Positions 28,273-35,893 of a stretch of 38,152 nucleotides of DNA are shown here, in pieces. The DNA is from Candidatus Uhrbacteria bacterium (lineage in GTDB: Bacteria; Patescibacteriota; Patescibacteriia; 2-12-FULL-60-25): positions 1 to 38,152 of the forward strand of contig WJLP01000096.1 of the NCBI GenBank assembly GCA_014728435.1. The letters run 5' to 3'. The position numbers were made by a program, and so were the translations under genes. Numbering within the stretch: position 1 is the first letter of the stretch; each line of letters opens with the position of its first letter. The notes beneath the pieces were generated by a model. It was given only the letters and a program-made list of their open reading frames with translations. It searched no databases and was not told the DNA's origin.

Positions 28273-30099
28273 ATGAACCAACAAATACTCGATTTACTGC
28301 AAAAGCAAGGGGCGATAGACGATAAATCACGTGGCATCGCCGAGGATTTGGTTAGCCGCGGCAAAACTTTGGAACAAGCTTTGGTAGGGGGCAAATACGT
28401 CTCTGATACGGATTTTGCCAAAGCGCAAGCCCAAGTATATGGAGTGCCATACATGGATCTCTCCGAGATGGAGCCCAACCCCGAGGTTTTGGAGCTGATC
28501 CCCAAAAAGACTTTAAAAACATACAAAGCGGTTCCCGTTGAGTACACGGACGGCGTGCTGACCGTGGTTTTGCGCAACCCTCAAGATTACCGCGCTGTTG
28601 AGGCATTGGAATTCTTGGCCGGCGAACGCGAGTGGAAAATCAAAGTTGCCACCGCGCCCGCGTCGCAAATAAACAAAATGGTCAAATCGCTAAGCGGCTT
28701 GGAAGCTGAAATTGAAACCTCGCTCGAAGCCGCGCGCGGTAAATTCGAAAAAGAAAAAGAAGAAGAAATAACGGGTGATGGTAAAATCGAAGACATTATC
28801 AAAGGCGCCCCTGTTTCGCGCATGCTATCGGTTATTATGCGCCATGCCGTTGAGGGCGGGGCATCCGACATCCACATCGAACCCGTTGGCAATGAATCCA
28901 GAATTCGCTACCGCATCGACGGAGTTTTGCGCACATCTCTCACTCTGCCTGTTTACGTGCATCCAGCGCTTGTTTCACGCGTCAAAGTTTTGGCTAATCT
29001 TAAAATCGATGAAACGCGCATACCGCAAGACGGGCGCATTACCCAGGAAATCAACAATAAAAAAATCGACTTCCGCATCAGCACGCTTCCGGTCGTTGAT
29101 CATGAAAAGGTTGTAATGCGTATTTTGGATACAACGGCCGGCGCTCCCACTTTCGAGCAATTGGGTTTCCGTAAGCAATACATTGAGATCATGAAAGAAG
29201 AGCTTAAAAAACCGCACGGCCTTTTTCTTATCACCGGCCCCACCGGTTCCGGTAAATCCACCACTTTATTTTCCGGCTTAAACGTACTAAACTCCGACGG
29301 CGTCAACATCTCCACCTTGGAAGATCCCGTTGAATACTACATCGAAGGCGTGAATCAGTCCCAAGTCCGCCCCGAAATCAACTACACATTCGCCACCGGC
29401 CTAAGGTCACTTCTGCGCCAAGACCCGAACGTCATCATGGTCGGCGAAATCCGCGACCGTGAAACCGCCGAGCTGGCTATCCATGCTTCTCTCACCGGCC
29501 ACCTCATTTTTTCAACTCTGCACACCAATGATGTCTATGGCCTCGTACCCCGTCTGCTCGACATGGGCGTTGAACCTTTTTTGCTTGCGGCCACCATGAA
29601 TATCGGTGTAGCACAGCGTTTGGCTCGTAAAATCTGCCCGCATTGCAAAGAAGAAGAAGAAATTACCGATGAAACGCGCGATGAAATCATGCAGGTGTTA
29701 AAAGGTATTCCCAAAAAATATCTCACCGATATCGATCTCAATAAAAAAATCACTTTCTATCACGGAAAGGGCTGTCCCAAATGCGGAGATATCGGTTATA
29801 GCGGGCGCACCGCGGTTGCCGAGGTCTTCCAGTTCAACGATGCCGCTAAAAAATCAATTGAAAAAGGCTTTAGCCGCAAAGTCTTTAAGGCTGAATTCGA
29901 AAAGCAGGGGATGATAACGCTCTATGAAGATTTGGTGTTAAAAGCGGTTGAAGGAGTAACAACCGTGGAAGAGGTAAAGCGCTTGGCCCAAGAAACTTCC
30001 GAAAGCGAGGATTTGGATGAAAACGGTCAGCCAAAAGAACCGCACGCTCTCGATAAAGCTGAGCCGGCAGAGTCAAATAAAAAGAAAACCGGCCAATAA
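28273..30099 (+). CDS. pilB: Type IV pilus extension ATPase PilB
   Basis: The hexameric motor that drives pilus extension. 608 residues. The N-terminal MshEN/T2SSE-N domain covers about 1-150. The ATPase core has Walker A GPTGSGKSTTL (about 320-330), an Asp box, Walker B VGEIRDRETAELA (about 392-404) and a His box. The zinc-binding cysteines are CPHC and CPKCG (about 454-500). The C-terminus ends in an acidic/Lys tail. All catalytic elements are present. A 60-nt gap separates it from the PilP-like gene. The downstream genes follow with gaps of only 24 and 2 nt. No PilT paralogue is in the window. Confidence 0.96.
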   Translation: MNQQILDLLQKQGAIDDKSRGIAEDLVSRGKTLEQALVGGKYVSDTDFAKAQAQVYGVPYMDLSEMEPNPEVLELIPKKTLKTYKAVPVEYTDGVLTVVLRNPQDYRAVEALEFLAGEREWKIKVATAPASQINKMVKSLSGLEAEIETSLEAARGKFEKEKEEEITGDGKIEDIIKGAPVSRMLSVIMRHAVEGGASDIHIEPVGNESRIRYRIDGVLRTSLTLPVYVHPALVSRVKVLANLKIDETRIPQDGRITQEINNKKIDFRISTLPVVDHEKVVMRILDTTAGAPTFEQLGFRKQYIEIMKEELKKPHGLFLITGPTGSGKSTTLFSGLNVLNSDGVNISTLEDPVEYYIEGVNQSQVRPEINYTFATGLRSLLRQDPNVIMVGEIRDRETAELAIHASLTGHLIFSTLHTNDVYGLVPRLLDMGVEPFLLAATMNIGVAQRLARKICPHCKEEEEITDETRDEIMQVLKGIPKKYLTDIDLNKKITFYHGKGCPKCGDIGYSGRTAVAEVFQFNDAAKKSIEKGFSRKVFKAEFEKQGMITLYEDLVLKAVEGVTTVEEVKRLAQETSESEDLDENGQPKEPHALDKAEPAESNKKKTGQ

Positions 30100-30123
30100 T
30101 CGCTGGAGTATCATTAAAACATT

Positions 30124-30495
30124 ATGGAAAAGGTTAAAATAGTTTTTATCGAAGATGACGCGTTTTTGGCGCAAATTTATACCAAAGCTTTGGATCAAGC
30201 GGGGTATGACGTTGCGCTGGCTCAAAACGGCGAGGAGGGCTTAAAACTCATTGAACGCGAACATCCGTCATTAATTCTCCTGGATATCTTATTGCCCCAC
30301 ATGGATGGTTTTGAAGTCCTGGAAACACTGAAATCCAGGCCGGCTTTACAGCCCATACCCGTACTGGTAATAACCAATCTGGGCAATAAAGAGGATGTGG
30401 ACCGCGCCGCAAGCCTGGGTGCCGCCGGCTATCTCATCAAGGCGCACGCTTTGCCCAAAGATGTTGTCGGTAAAATCCAAACCATTCTCGGTTAA
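30124..30495 (+). CDS. Stand-alone response regulator receiver domain
   Basis: A CheY-like protein of 123 residues with no output domain. The acidic pocket is EDD near residues 9-11, the phosphoacceptor Asp is in LLDILLPHMDG (about residue 56), and the conserved Thr (VITN) and Lys (LIKA) are present, so it should be phosphorylatable. It is wedged between pilB and pilC with gaps of 24 and 2 nt, so it is made with the motor and platform. A role in controlling pilus extension, as for PilG/PilH in twitching systems, is a reasonable inference. No histidine kinase is in the window. Confidence 0.92.
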   Translation: MEKVKIVFIEDDAFLAQIYTKALDQAGYDVALAQNGEEGLKLIEREHPSLILLDILLPHMDGFEVLETLKSRPALQPIPVLVITNLGNKEDVDRAASLGAAGYLIKAHALPKDVVGKIQTILG

Positions 30496-30497
30496 TT

Positions 30498-31709
30498 ATG
30501 CCTTCTTTCCGTTATCAAGTACGTTTACCCGACGGCCGGATACAATCCGGTATTGTTGAAGCATCCGACAGCGACAGCGCGGCAGAGGCCTTGGAAGACC
30601 GCCAATACGAAGTTTTATCCATCGACACTTACGCGGGCGTGGAAGCCGGCACAGCTTCCATCATGAAGTATCTAAACACGGTTAAGCCCAAAGAATTGGT
30701 CGCCACCATTCGCATGCTATCGGTTATGGTATCGGCCTCCGTGCCACTTGTGGACGCTGTCCGCAACATAGTCCATCAAACCAAAAATCCTCGCCTCAAA
30801 TCAATCATGGCCGACATTGCCAATGAAATCGAAGGCGGCGCCAAACTTTCCGACGCGCTCGAACGCTATCCCCAAGTTTTTTCCGGCTTTTTTACCAATA
30901 TGATCCGCTCCGGTGAAACCACGGGTCAACTCTCCGAAGTTATGAATTATCTGGCCGACCAGCAGGAAAAAGATTATGACATGAAAGCCAAACTGCGCGG
31001 TGCCCTTATGTACCCGGCCTTCATTATTACGGGCATGTTTATTGCCGGCTTTATCATGATGGTGTATGTGGTTCCCAAACTTACCCAAGTCATCATCGAC
31101 GCCGGTGCCGAATTGCCGTTGTCAACCCGCATTCTAATCGGCACCTCCGACATACTGGTCAACTTCTGGTGGGTTATTCTCATCGGCCTTATCGCTCTTG
31201 GAGGATTTTTCTACGCTTGGGTCAGAACCTCCGAAGGCCGTTATACTTTTGATAAGCTCAAGCTCAAAATACCGATTTTCGGCGGTCTGCTCCGCGATAT
31301 CTATATAGTCCGTTTTTGCCAATCCATGCATACGCTTATGAAAGGCGGGCAAACGCTTGTCCAAGGTCTGGAAGTTGCGGCATCCGTTATCGGCAATGAA
31401 GTCTGGAAGCGTATGATTTTGCAAACCATCCAAGCCGTAAACGATGGTGAATCCATTACATCCGTCATGACCAACCGCAAGTTTGTACCGCAAATGGCCG
31501 TGCAAATGATTTCCGTGGGTGAAGATACGGGTCAGCTTACGGATGTGCTAAAACGCGTCAGCGAATTTTACTCCCGCAGTGTGGATAACGCCTCGGCAAC
31601 CTTACTAACCCTCATCGAACCGATCGTCATGGTCGTGCTCGGTGTTGGCGTGGGGCTTATGGTCTCGGCCATCATGCTCCCTCTCTACCGCATCTCCGGA
31701 GGTATCTAG
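30498..31709 (+). CDS. pilC: Type IV pilus platform protein PilC
   Basis: A polytopic inner-membrane protein that couples PilB to pilin insertion. The 403 residues contain the two GspF repeats. Each has a cytoplasmic helical bundle (first centred on RMLSVMVSASVPLVDAV, second on FCQSMHTLMKGGQTLVQGLEVA) followed by membrane helices (about 168-192, 215-237 and 375-398). The MISVGEDTGQL motif at about 335-345 is typical. It starts 2 nt after the receiver gene. No Shine-Dalgarno is visible. Confidence 0.96.
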   Translation: MPSFRYQVRLPDGRIQSGIVEASDSDSAAEALEDRQYEVLSIDTYAGVEAGTASIMKYLNTVKPKELVATIRMLSVMVSASVPLVDAVRNIVHQTKNPRLKSIMADIANEIEGGAKLSDALERYPQVFSGFFTNMIRSGETTGQLSEVMNYLADQQEKDYDMKAKLRGALMYPAFIITGMFIAGFIMMVYVVPKLTQVIIDAGAELPLSTRILIGTSDILVNFWWVILIGLIALGGFFYAWVRTSEGRYTFDKLKLKIPIFGGLLRDIYIVRFCQSMHTLMKGGQTLVQGLEVAASVIGNEVWKRMILQTIQAVNDGESITSVMTNRKFVPQMAVQMISVGEDTGQLTDVLKRVSEFYSRSVDNASATLLTLIEPIVMVVLGVGVGLMVSAIMLPLYRISGGI

Positions 31710-31729
31710 GCAAAAGCAGAACTTTTGTA

Positions 31730-31890
31730 ATAACCAATAACCAATCATCAATCACCAATCATTGGTTTGTGATTTTGAACATGAAGCTTAAAATTGGTCC
31801 GGCATTCTTTATTTAAGAATATGCTAAGCGATACCCGCCGTACGTCTTGATTATTTCGGTAATTAAATTTTGGTAATCGGTTATTAAATG
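31730..31890. repeat. Inverted heptamer element before the major pilin gene
   Basis: The left arm has ATAACCA twice, ATCATCA, ATCACCA and ATCATTG (31730-31764), with a local hairpin at its end. The right arm, 31853-31885, has GGTAATT, AAATTTT, GGTAATC and GGTTATT. The pilin promoter follows directly. No gene is seen in this gap. Confidence 0.75.
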
Positions 31891-31899
31891 TGCTATACT
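31870..31899 (+). promoter_or_regulatory. Promoter of the major pilin gene
   Basis: TTGGTA (31870-31875), 18-nt spacer, extended -10 TGCTATACT (31891-31899). It resembles the glutaredoxin promoter and lies in the same position at the end of a heptamer element. It predicts a leader of about 88 nt, the longest seen here. Confidence 0.65.
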
Positions 31900-31931
31900 T
31901 ATACACAGCTAATAAATATTTTTTCTTTAAC

Positions 31932-31959
31932 TTTGTATGTTGTAGGTTGTACTTTGTAC
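31932..31959. repeat. Heptamer array in the pilin leader
   Basis: Four 7-nt units in register (TTTGTAT, GTTGTAG, GTTGTAC, TTTGTAC). The array also creates a second promoter-like pair, TTGTAT and TACAAT, 18 nt apart. Confidence 0.75.
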
Positions 31960-31993
31960 AATATGCGCGTACATAAAAAATGATCCCATGCTT

Positions 31994-32503
31994 ATGAAAA
32001 ACAAGAAAGGTTTTACTCTAATCGAACTCTTGGTGGTTATTGCCATCATCGGCATCTTGGCCACGCTTGCTGTCGTCGCTTTTGGTAGCGCGCAAGAAAA
32101 AGCCCGCGACTCCAAACGCGTCGCCGACATGCGCGCCGTTGTTGCCGCCTTCGCCGCGGCAGAAACCGAAGGTAATTATATTTGTAATAGCTCATGTAAT
32201 TCTACTTTTACAGCGAATACCGACGTAGCAATCAGTGATGTAAAAATCTGTGACAATGACTGTGTAACGGGTGGTAACGATGTGACTAATAATTTCATTA
32301 ATTTGAGCCAAGTATTAGACCCGGAATACGGAGGTAGTGGTACTTTATGTGACGGTACTAATACGAATTGCGATTACGCAATAGACGCTTCACCCGCTGT
32401 TCCGACGATCGAAGATTTCGAGCTATATTTCTTCACCGAAGGCGAAGTACAGGGTCTGGGAGCCGGTGCGCACACAGCCGTCCAAACCGGTATTATCCAA
32501 TAG
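31994..32503 (+). CDS. Type IV pilin, probable major subunit
   Basis: 169 residues from the ATG at 31994 (a start at 31988 adds two residues). A short prepilin leader MKNKKG is followed by the mature N-terminus [20 protein letters not shown] with Phe+1 and Glu+5. The lollipop-shaped rest has an acidic Asn/Thr-rich head with several Cys ([21 protein letters not shown]). Its own strong promoter, long leader and strong terminator set it apart from the cotranscribed minor pilins and suggest it is the abundant subunit. The head sequence is AT-richer than its N-terminus, as expected for a fast-evolving surface domain. Confidence 0.9.
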   Translation: MKNKKGFTLIELLVVIAIIGILATLAVVAFGSAQEKARDSKRVADMRAVVAAFAAAETEGNYICNSSCNSTFTANTDVAISDVKICDNDCVTGGNDVTNNFINLSQVLDPEYGGSGTLCDGTNTNCDYAIDASPAVPTIEDFELYFFTEGEVQGLGAGAHTAVQTGIIQ

Positions 32504-32520
32504 ATTTGACAAAACAACTA

Positions 32521-32558
32521 AAATCCCCGATCGAGCTCAGCTCGACTGGGGATTTTTT
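32521..32558 (+). terminator. Intrinsic terminator of the pilin gene
   Basis: ATCCCC and GGGGAT close an inner TCGAGC/GCTCGA stem; six T follow (32553-32558). This is a strong terminator fitting a highly expressed pilin. Confidence 0.9.
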
Positions 32559-32638
32559 GTATCTACTCCACCGGACTCGCTATCGCTCATCGTCCCCCTC
32601 ATAAATCAAGAGGAGGAATAGAAGGAGGAGTTATTACA

Positions 32639-32647
32639 TGTTATAAT
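32639..32647 (+). promoter_or_regulatory. Extended -10 promoter of the pseudopilin at 32656
   Basis: TGTTATAAT (32639-32647) ends exactly 8 nt before the ATG at 32656. No good -35 is seen. Confidence 0.65.
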
Positions 32648-32655
32648 ATCTCTAT

Positions 32656-33123
32656 ATGATCAATCGTCAAAAATTGTTAAAAGGAATAACAATTCCCGAA
32701 CTTTTAATCGGAGTATTGGTTATCGGAATAGTAATCGCTATTTTTGTCTATGCCCTGGGTGTTCAGCGCGCCATGTCCCGCGATGCCAAGCGCGTATCCG
32801 ATATCAGCGTACTGCGCGCGGCCATCGGCCAGTACTACCTGCAAAAAGCCACTTATCCAACAACAGACGGTATTTTCCTCGGCCAGCCCGGCGGTGCCGA
32901 ACGTCTGGGCGGTAACGGCTTTACCACGGCAGACGACCCAACCAAGCCCATCTTTTTAGACCAAATTCCCACAGGTCCAACCGGAGATGAATACTATGCC
33001 TACCGCGGCAATCAATCCGGATACAGCCTCATGTTCAGCACTGAACGAGAAACCGCCTACGGGCCGCCCGGTACTTATTACGCGCACTCAATCGGAGTCG
33101 ATCAACTGGATGAGATAAAATAA
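32656..33123 (+). CDS. Type IV pilin-like protein
   Basis: 155 residues. A 10-residue leader ends MINRQKLLKG, then the mature start ITIPELLIGVLVIGIVIAIF with Glu+5 in the usual place, although +1 is Ile rather than Phe or Met. The head has the type-II-secretion-like region RVSDISVLRAAIGQYYLQKATYP seen in GspG-type pseudopilins, then a Gly/Pro-rich loop. It has its own leaderless-type promoter after the pilin terminator. It may be a minor pilin or initiator. The downstream gap is an inverted heptamer element that reaches the pilD start codon. Confidence 0.88.
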   Translation: MINRQKLLKGITIPELLIGVLVIGIVIAIFVYALGVQRAMSRDAKRVSDISVLRAAIGQYYLQKATYPTTDGIFLGQPGGAERLGGNGFTTADDPTKPIFLDQIPTGPTGDEYYAYRGNQSGYSLMFSTERETAYGPPGTYYAHSIGVDQLDEIK

Positions 33124-33126
33124 GAA

Positions 33127-33248
33127 CAAAATGCAAAATGCATAATTCAAAATGCAAAATGACGGAATCTCTTCGAGATGATATTTATATATTTAATACC
33201 GTAAGGTATCGTAGATTTTGATTTTTGGTTTTTGAATTTTGAATTAAT
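33127..33248. repeat. Inverted heptamer element ending at the pilD start codon
   Basis: The left arm is five 7-nt units in exact register (33127-33161): CAAAATG four times and CATAATT once. The right arm is five units (33214-33248) such as GATTTTG, GTTTTTG and AATTTTG. Between them are two small hairpins: ATCTC/GAGAT (33168-33180) and ATACC-GTAA-GGTAT (33197-33210). The pilD ATG begins at 33250. Confidence 0.9.
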
Positions 33249-33249
33249 T

Positions 33250-34047
33250 ATGCAGTTTTTCGAAATTTTTTCAATCTTAATATCCGCGGCCGTCGTTGGC
33301 TCATTTTTTGGCTCTTTTATCAACGTGGTCGCCATCCGTACGCATGAAAATTCCGGCATTACCGGCCGTTCCAAATGCCCTAATTGCAAATCCAAACTCC
33401 ATCCGCGCCATCTGGTGCCTGTTCTGTCTTGGCTGATCCAACGTGGCAAATGCGCCATGTGCGGCAAACCTATCCATATCCAGTATCCGGTCATCGAGCT
33501 TACAGCCGCAATTCTCGCAGTTGTTGCCGTAACTCGTCACCTTCCCGACGGAGAATGGCTCTGGGCGGGTTTTGAGTTCTTCTTCATGGTCGGACTGCTT
33601 GTCTTTGTTGTTATGGATCTGCGCTGGATGGAACTGCCGCTGGAACTCATGGTCGGCACGGGCATAGTATTTTCGCTTTGGCACATGGTTTTGCAAAGCT
33701 CAACCGGCATGCCCTCTTTGCAGGTGCTTTGGTCGCATGCTGTTGGATTTGCCTTGGCGACCATGTTTTTCTTGTTTCAATACATTGTTTCGGCCAAGCG
33801 CTGGGTGGGAGCCGGCGACATCTGGCTCGCGGCCGTATTGGGCGCGGTCTTGGGCTGGCCTCTTGTGGGTATTGCTGTTTATTTTGCCTACATTTTTGGC
33901 GGCAGTGCCGCGCTAATCCTGCTTTTTACCCGTAAAATCAAAGCCGGCGCCCGCATACCCTTTGCGCCCGCGTTAATAACCGGCGCTTTTGCCGCAATCT
34001 GGTGGGGGCCCAGCGTCCTTGCCTGGATATCTCATGCAGTCTCGTAA
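33250..34047 (+). CDS. pilD: Prepilin peptidase PilD
   Basis: A membrane aspartyl protease that cleaves prepilin leaders and usually methylates the new N-terminus. 265 residues. The N-terminal FFGSFINVV and the two zinc Cys pairs CPNC and CAMC (about 39-76) match the methylase-bearing form. The catalytic Asp residues lie in VMDLRWMELP (about 125) and GAGDIWL (about 187). There are about 7-8 membrane helices. The start is ATG 33250; an upstream TTG at 33232 lies inside the repeat arm. It overlaps the next gene by 14 nt. It should process the six prepilin-like proteins of this locus. Confidence 0.94.
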   Translation: MQFFEIFSILISAAVVGSFFGSFINVVAIRTHENSGITGRSKCPNCKSKLHPRHLVPVLSWLIQRGKCAMCGKPIHIQYPVIELTAAILAVVAVTRHLPDGEWLWAGFEFFFMVGLLVFVVMDLRWMELPLELMVGTGIVFSLWHMVLQSSTGMPSLQVLWSHAVGFALATMFFLFQYIVSAKRWVGAGDIWLAAVLGAVLGWPLVGIAVYFAYIFGGSAALILLFTRKIKAGARIPFAPALITGAFAAIWWGPSVLAWISHAVS

Positions 34048-34675
34048 ATCATCAGGATTCACAATCATAGAAATGTTGATCGGCGTATCAATCGTTATTT
34101 TGCTTGCCACTGTAACCGTCTTTGAACTTAGAAGCGCCAGGCGCGGCGATGAACTTAGAACTGCCGCCCGCCAGCTCGTGGGCGACATCCGTGCCATGCA
34201 ATCACGGGCGCTTGCCGCAAAAAATCTTAAAACTTGCGATACGGGAGGCCCTGATAAGGCCGTCTGTGAAATCGATGAATCGGCGTGCGGCGGCAACCCT
34301 TGCGAGGATGATATCCCGGCCGCCTACGGGGTGCGCTTGGAGTCCGGCACTTCCACTTATGTCATGTTTGCGGACATAAACCCGTCGGCCGCCGTGGATT
34401 ACCGCTACACCGATGCGGCCGAACTCTTTGAGTCGCGCAGTATCTTGCCGCTCGGCTCAACCGATGTAGTGCTCGATCAAATCATTTCCGGCACCTCCAC
34501 GAGCGTCACATTTGCAGACATTTCTTTCATGCGCCAAAATGGAGTTGTTAGAATGTACGACACCACAGTCCCTCCCGAACCCACGCTTATGAGATTCCGC
34601 CTTAGGCACACGGTTTCCAATCAGACTATGGAAATAGAGGTCAACCGCATAACCGGCCGAGTATCCATCTTATGA
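34034..34675 (+). CDS. GspH/FimT-like minor pseudopilin
   Basis: 213 residues from the ATG at 34034, overlapping pilD by 14 nt. A short leader MQSRKSSG precedes FTIIEMLIGVSIVILLATVTVF with Phe+1 and Glu+5. After the helix comes ARQLVGDIRAMQSRALA, the segment typical of GspH/FimT. A Cys-rich loop (CDTGGPDKAVCEIDESACGGNPC) and a beta-sheet head follow. A start at 33989 would give an impossible leader. It overlaps the next gene by 4 nt. Minor pilins of this set are thought to prime assembly at the pilus tip. Confidence 0.88.
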   Translation: MQSRKSSGFTIIEMLIGVSIVILLATVTVFELRSARRGDELRTAARQLVGDIRAMQSRALAAKNLKTCDTGGPDKAVCEIDESACGGNPCEDDIPAAYGVRLESGTSTYVMFADINPSAAVDYRYTDAAELFESRSILPLGSTDVVLDQIISGTSTSVTFADISFMRQNGVVRMYDTTVPPEPTLMRFRLRHTVSNQTMEIEVNRITGRVSIL

Positions 34676-35256
34676 AGATGCATTTAGCGCCCGGCCAAAC
34701 CATCATGGAAATGCTGGTCGTGTTTTTTATTATCTCTGTCGGCCTCTACGGCGCGGTTACACTCATCTTCTCCAACGTCCAACTGCAAGAGCAGGATTAC
34801 GACCATATCATTGCCATGAATTTGGCCCGCGAAATGCTGGAGCTGACCCAAAACGTACGCGATTCCAATTATCTGGCCAACTTCGCTTTCGACGACGGTT
34901 TGGGCACTGACACTGGCGCGGATTGCACTGCCGTACCCGATTGGGACGGAACCGGCGTGCCGGCCTTCGACTTTACGGTTGACGACATCGCAAACGGCGC
35001 GGTCAACCGCCAAGCTAACGGTATGTTTACCAACCAATCGGGGAGCAGTACCAGATTCTCGCGTCTAATCACATTTTCACCCATCTGCGCCGATCCGGCC
35101 GACCGTTCCGATACGCAAGTGCCGGCCGGCTGTGCTTGCGGGGGAGGCGCTTATACCGAACAAATCGGAGTCCGCGCCAAAGCCGATGTTGCCTGGACCC
35201 GCAAAGGCCGCTCCGATAGCTTAACCATTTACACCGATCTGTATGACTGGAGATAA
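34672..35256 (+). CDS. GspI/PilV-like minor pseudopilin
   Basis: 194 residues with a leader of eight (MKMHLAPG) before QTIMEMLVVFFIISVGLYGAV. Gln at +1 is unusual; Glu+5 is kept. The segment AMNLAREMLELTQNVRDSNYL after the helix is typical of GspI/PilV. The head contains an acidic loop and a Cys pair (CACGG). It overlaps its neighbours by 4 and 14 nt in a tightly packed minor-pilin operon. Confidence 0.85.
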   Translation: MKMHLAPGQTIMEMLVVFFIISVGLYGAVTLIFSNVQLQEQDYDHIIAMNLAREMLELTQNVRDSNYLANFAFDDGLGTDTGADCTAVPDWDGTGVPAFDFTVDDIANGAVNRQANGMFTNQSGSSTRFSRLITFSPICADPADRSDTQVPAGCACGGGAYTEQIGVRAKADVAWTRKGRSDSLTIYTDLYDWR

Positions 35257-35893
35257 CTTAAAAAGCTTAAAGTCGAAAGTCCAAAATCAAAAGCTTGTCA
35301 CCAAAAGACATTCAACTTTTAAACCGGGTTACTCTCTGGCCGAGCTGCTCGTGGTGATGCTCTTGTTTAGCTTTGCATTGCTGATCCTTGGCCAGACATA
35401 CATCCAGTTTATCCGGCTATCCAATAAAACCGCCAACGCGGCCACGGTTCAGCAGGATACGCGTTTTGTGCTGGAATACATAGCGCGCGCCGCCCGCAAC
35501 TCTGAGGTTGACTACTCAATCTCCATTGCATCGCCCACATCCAGTTTGCGTCTTATCAAAGAAAGCGGCGATTATGTTGAAATCAGCAAATCCGCGCCCG
35601 GCGACGCGCTTTGCGCCGATGAACCGTCCGTATCTTGCCTGCTGGTCACGGTCGATAGCGGAGCAACTTGGGCACCTCTTACCGCCAAAGGTGTTAACGT
35701 GGATAATTTTGACGTTTACATTTCGCCAACCGTCTCTCCGTTTGAACTGGCCGGCGTACCCGCCGATTACCCCAACAACCAACAACCTTTCATAACAGTT
35801 AATCTCGCTTTAACGTTAAATGCCAATAACCCGCGCGAAAGCTACAGCCAAATCGCGCAAACCAGCATTTCATCCCGTGTATATGTCCGATAA
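35243..35893 (+). CDS. GspJ/PilW-like minor pseudopilin with repeat-encoded leader
   Basis: 216 residues. The prepilin leader is 29 residues, longer than those of the other pilins in the locus (6-10). Residues 7-18 are read from five 7-nt repeats in exact register (35262-35296). Cleavage should fall after KPG, giving YSLAELLVVMLLFSFALLIL with Tyr+1 and Glu+5. The following QQDTRFVLEYIARAARNSE is typical of GspJ/PilW. The start at 35243 overlaps the previous gene by 14 nt. The leader seems to have grown by repeat expansion between overlapping genes. Confidence 0.85.
   Translation: MTGDNLKSLKSKVQNQKLVTKRHSTFKPGYSLAELLVVMLLFSFALLILGQTYIQFIRLSNKTANAATVQQDTRFVLEYIARAARNSEVDYSISIASPTSSLRLIKESGDYVEISKSAPGDALCADEPSVSCLLVTVDSGATWAPLTAKGVNVDNFDVYISPTVSPFELAGVPADYPNNQQPFITVNLALTLNANNPRESYSQIAQTSISSRVYVR
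35262..35296. repeat. In-frame heptamer array coding for a prepilin leader
   Basis: Five consecutive 7-nt units of the form AAARYYN (AAAGCTT first and last; AAAGTCG and AAAATCA among them). Three units equal seven codons, so the array stays in frame at 21-nt steps. Confidence 0.85.
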
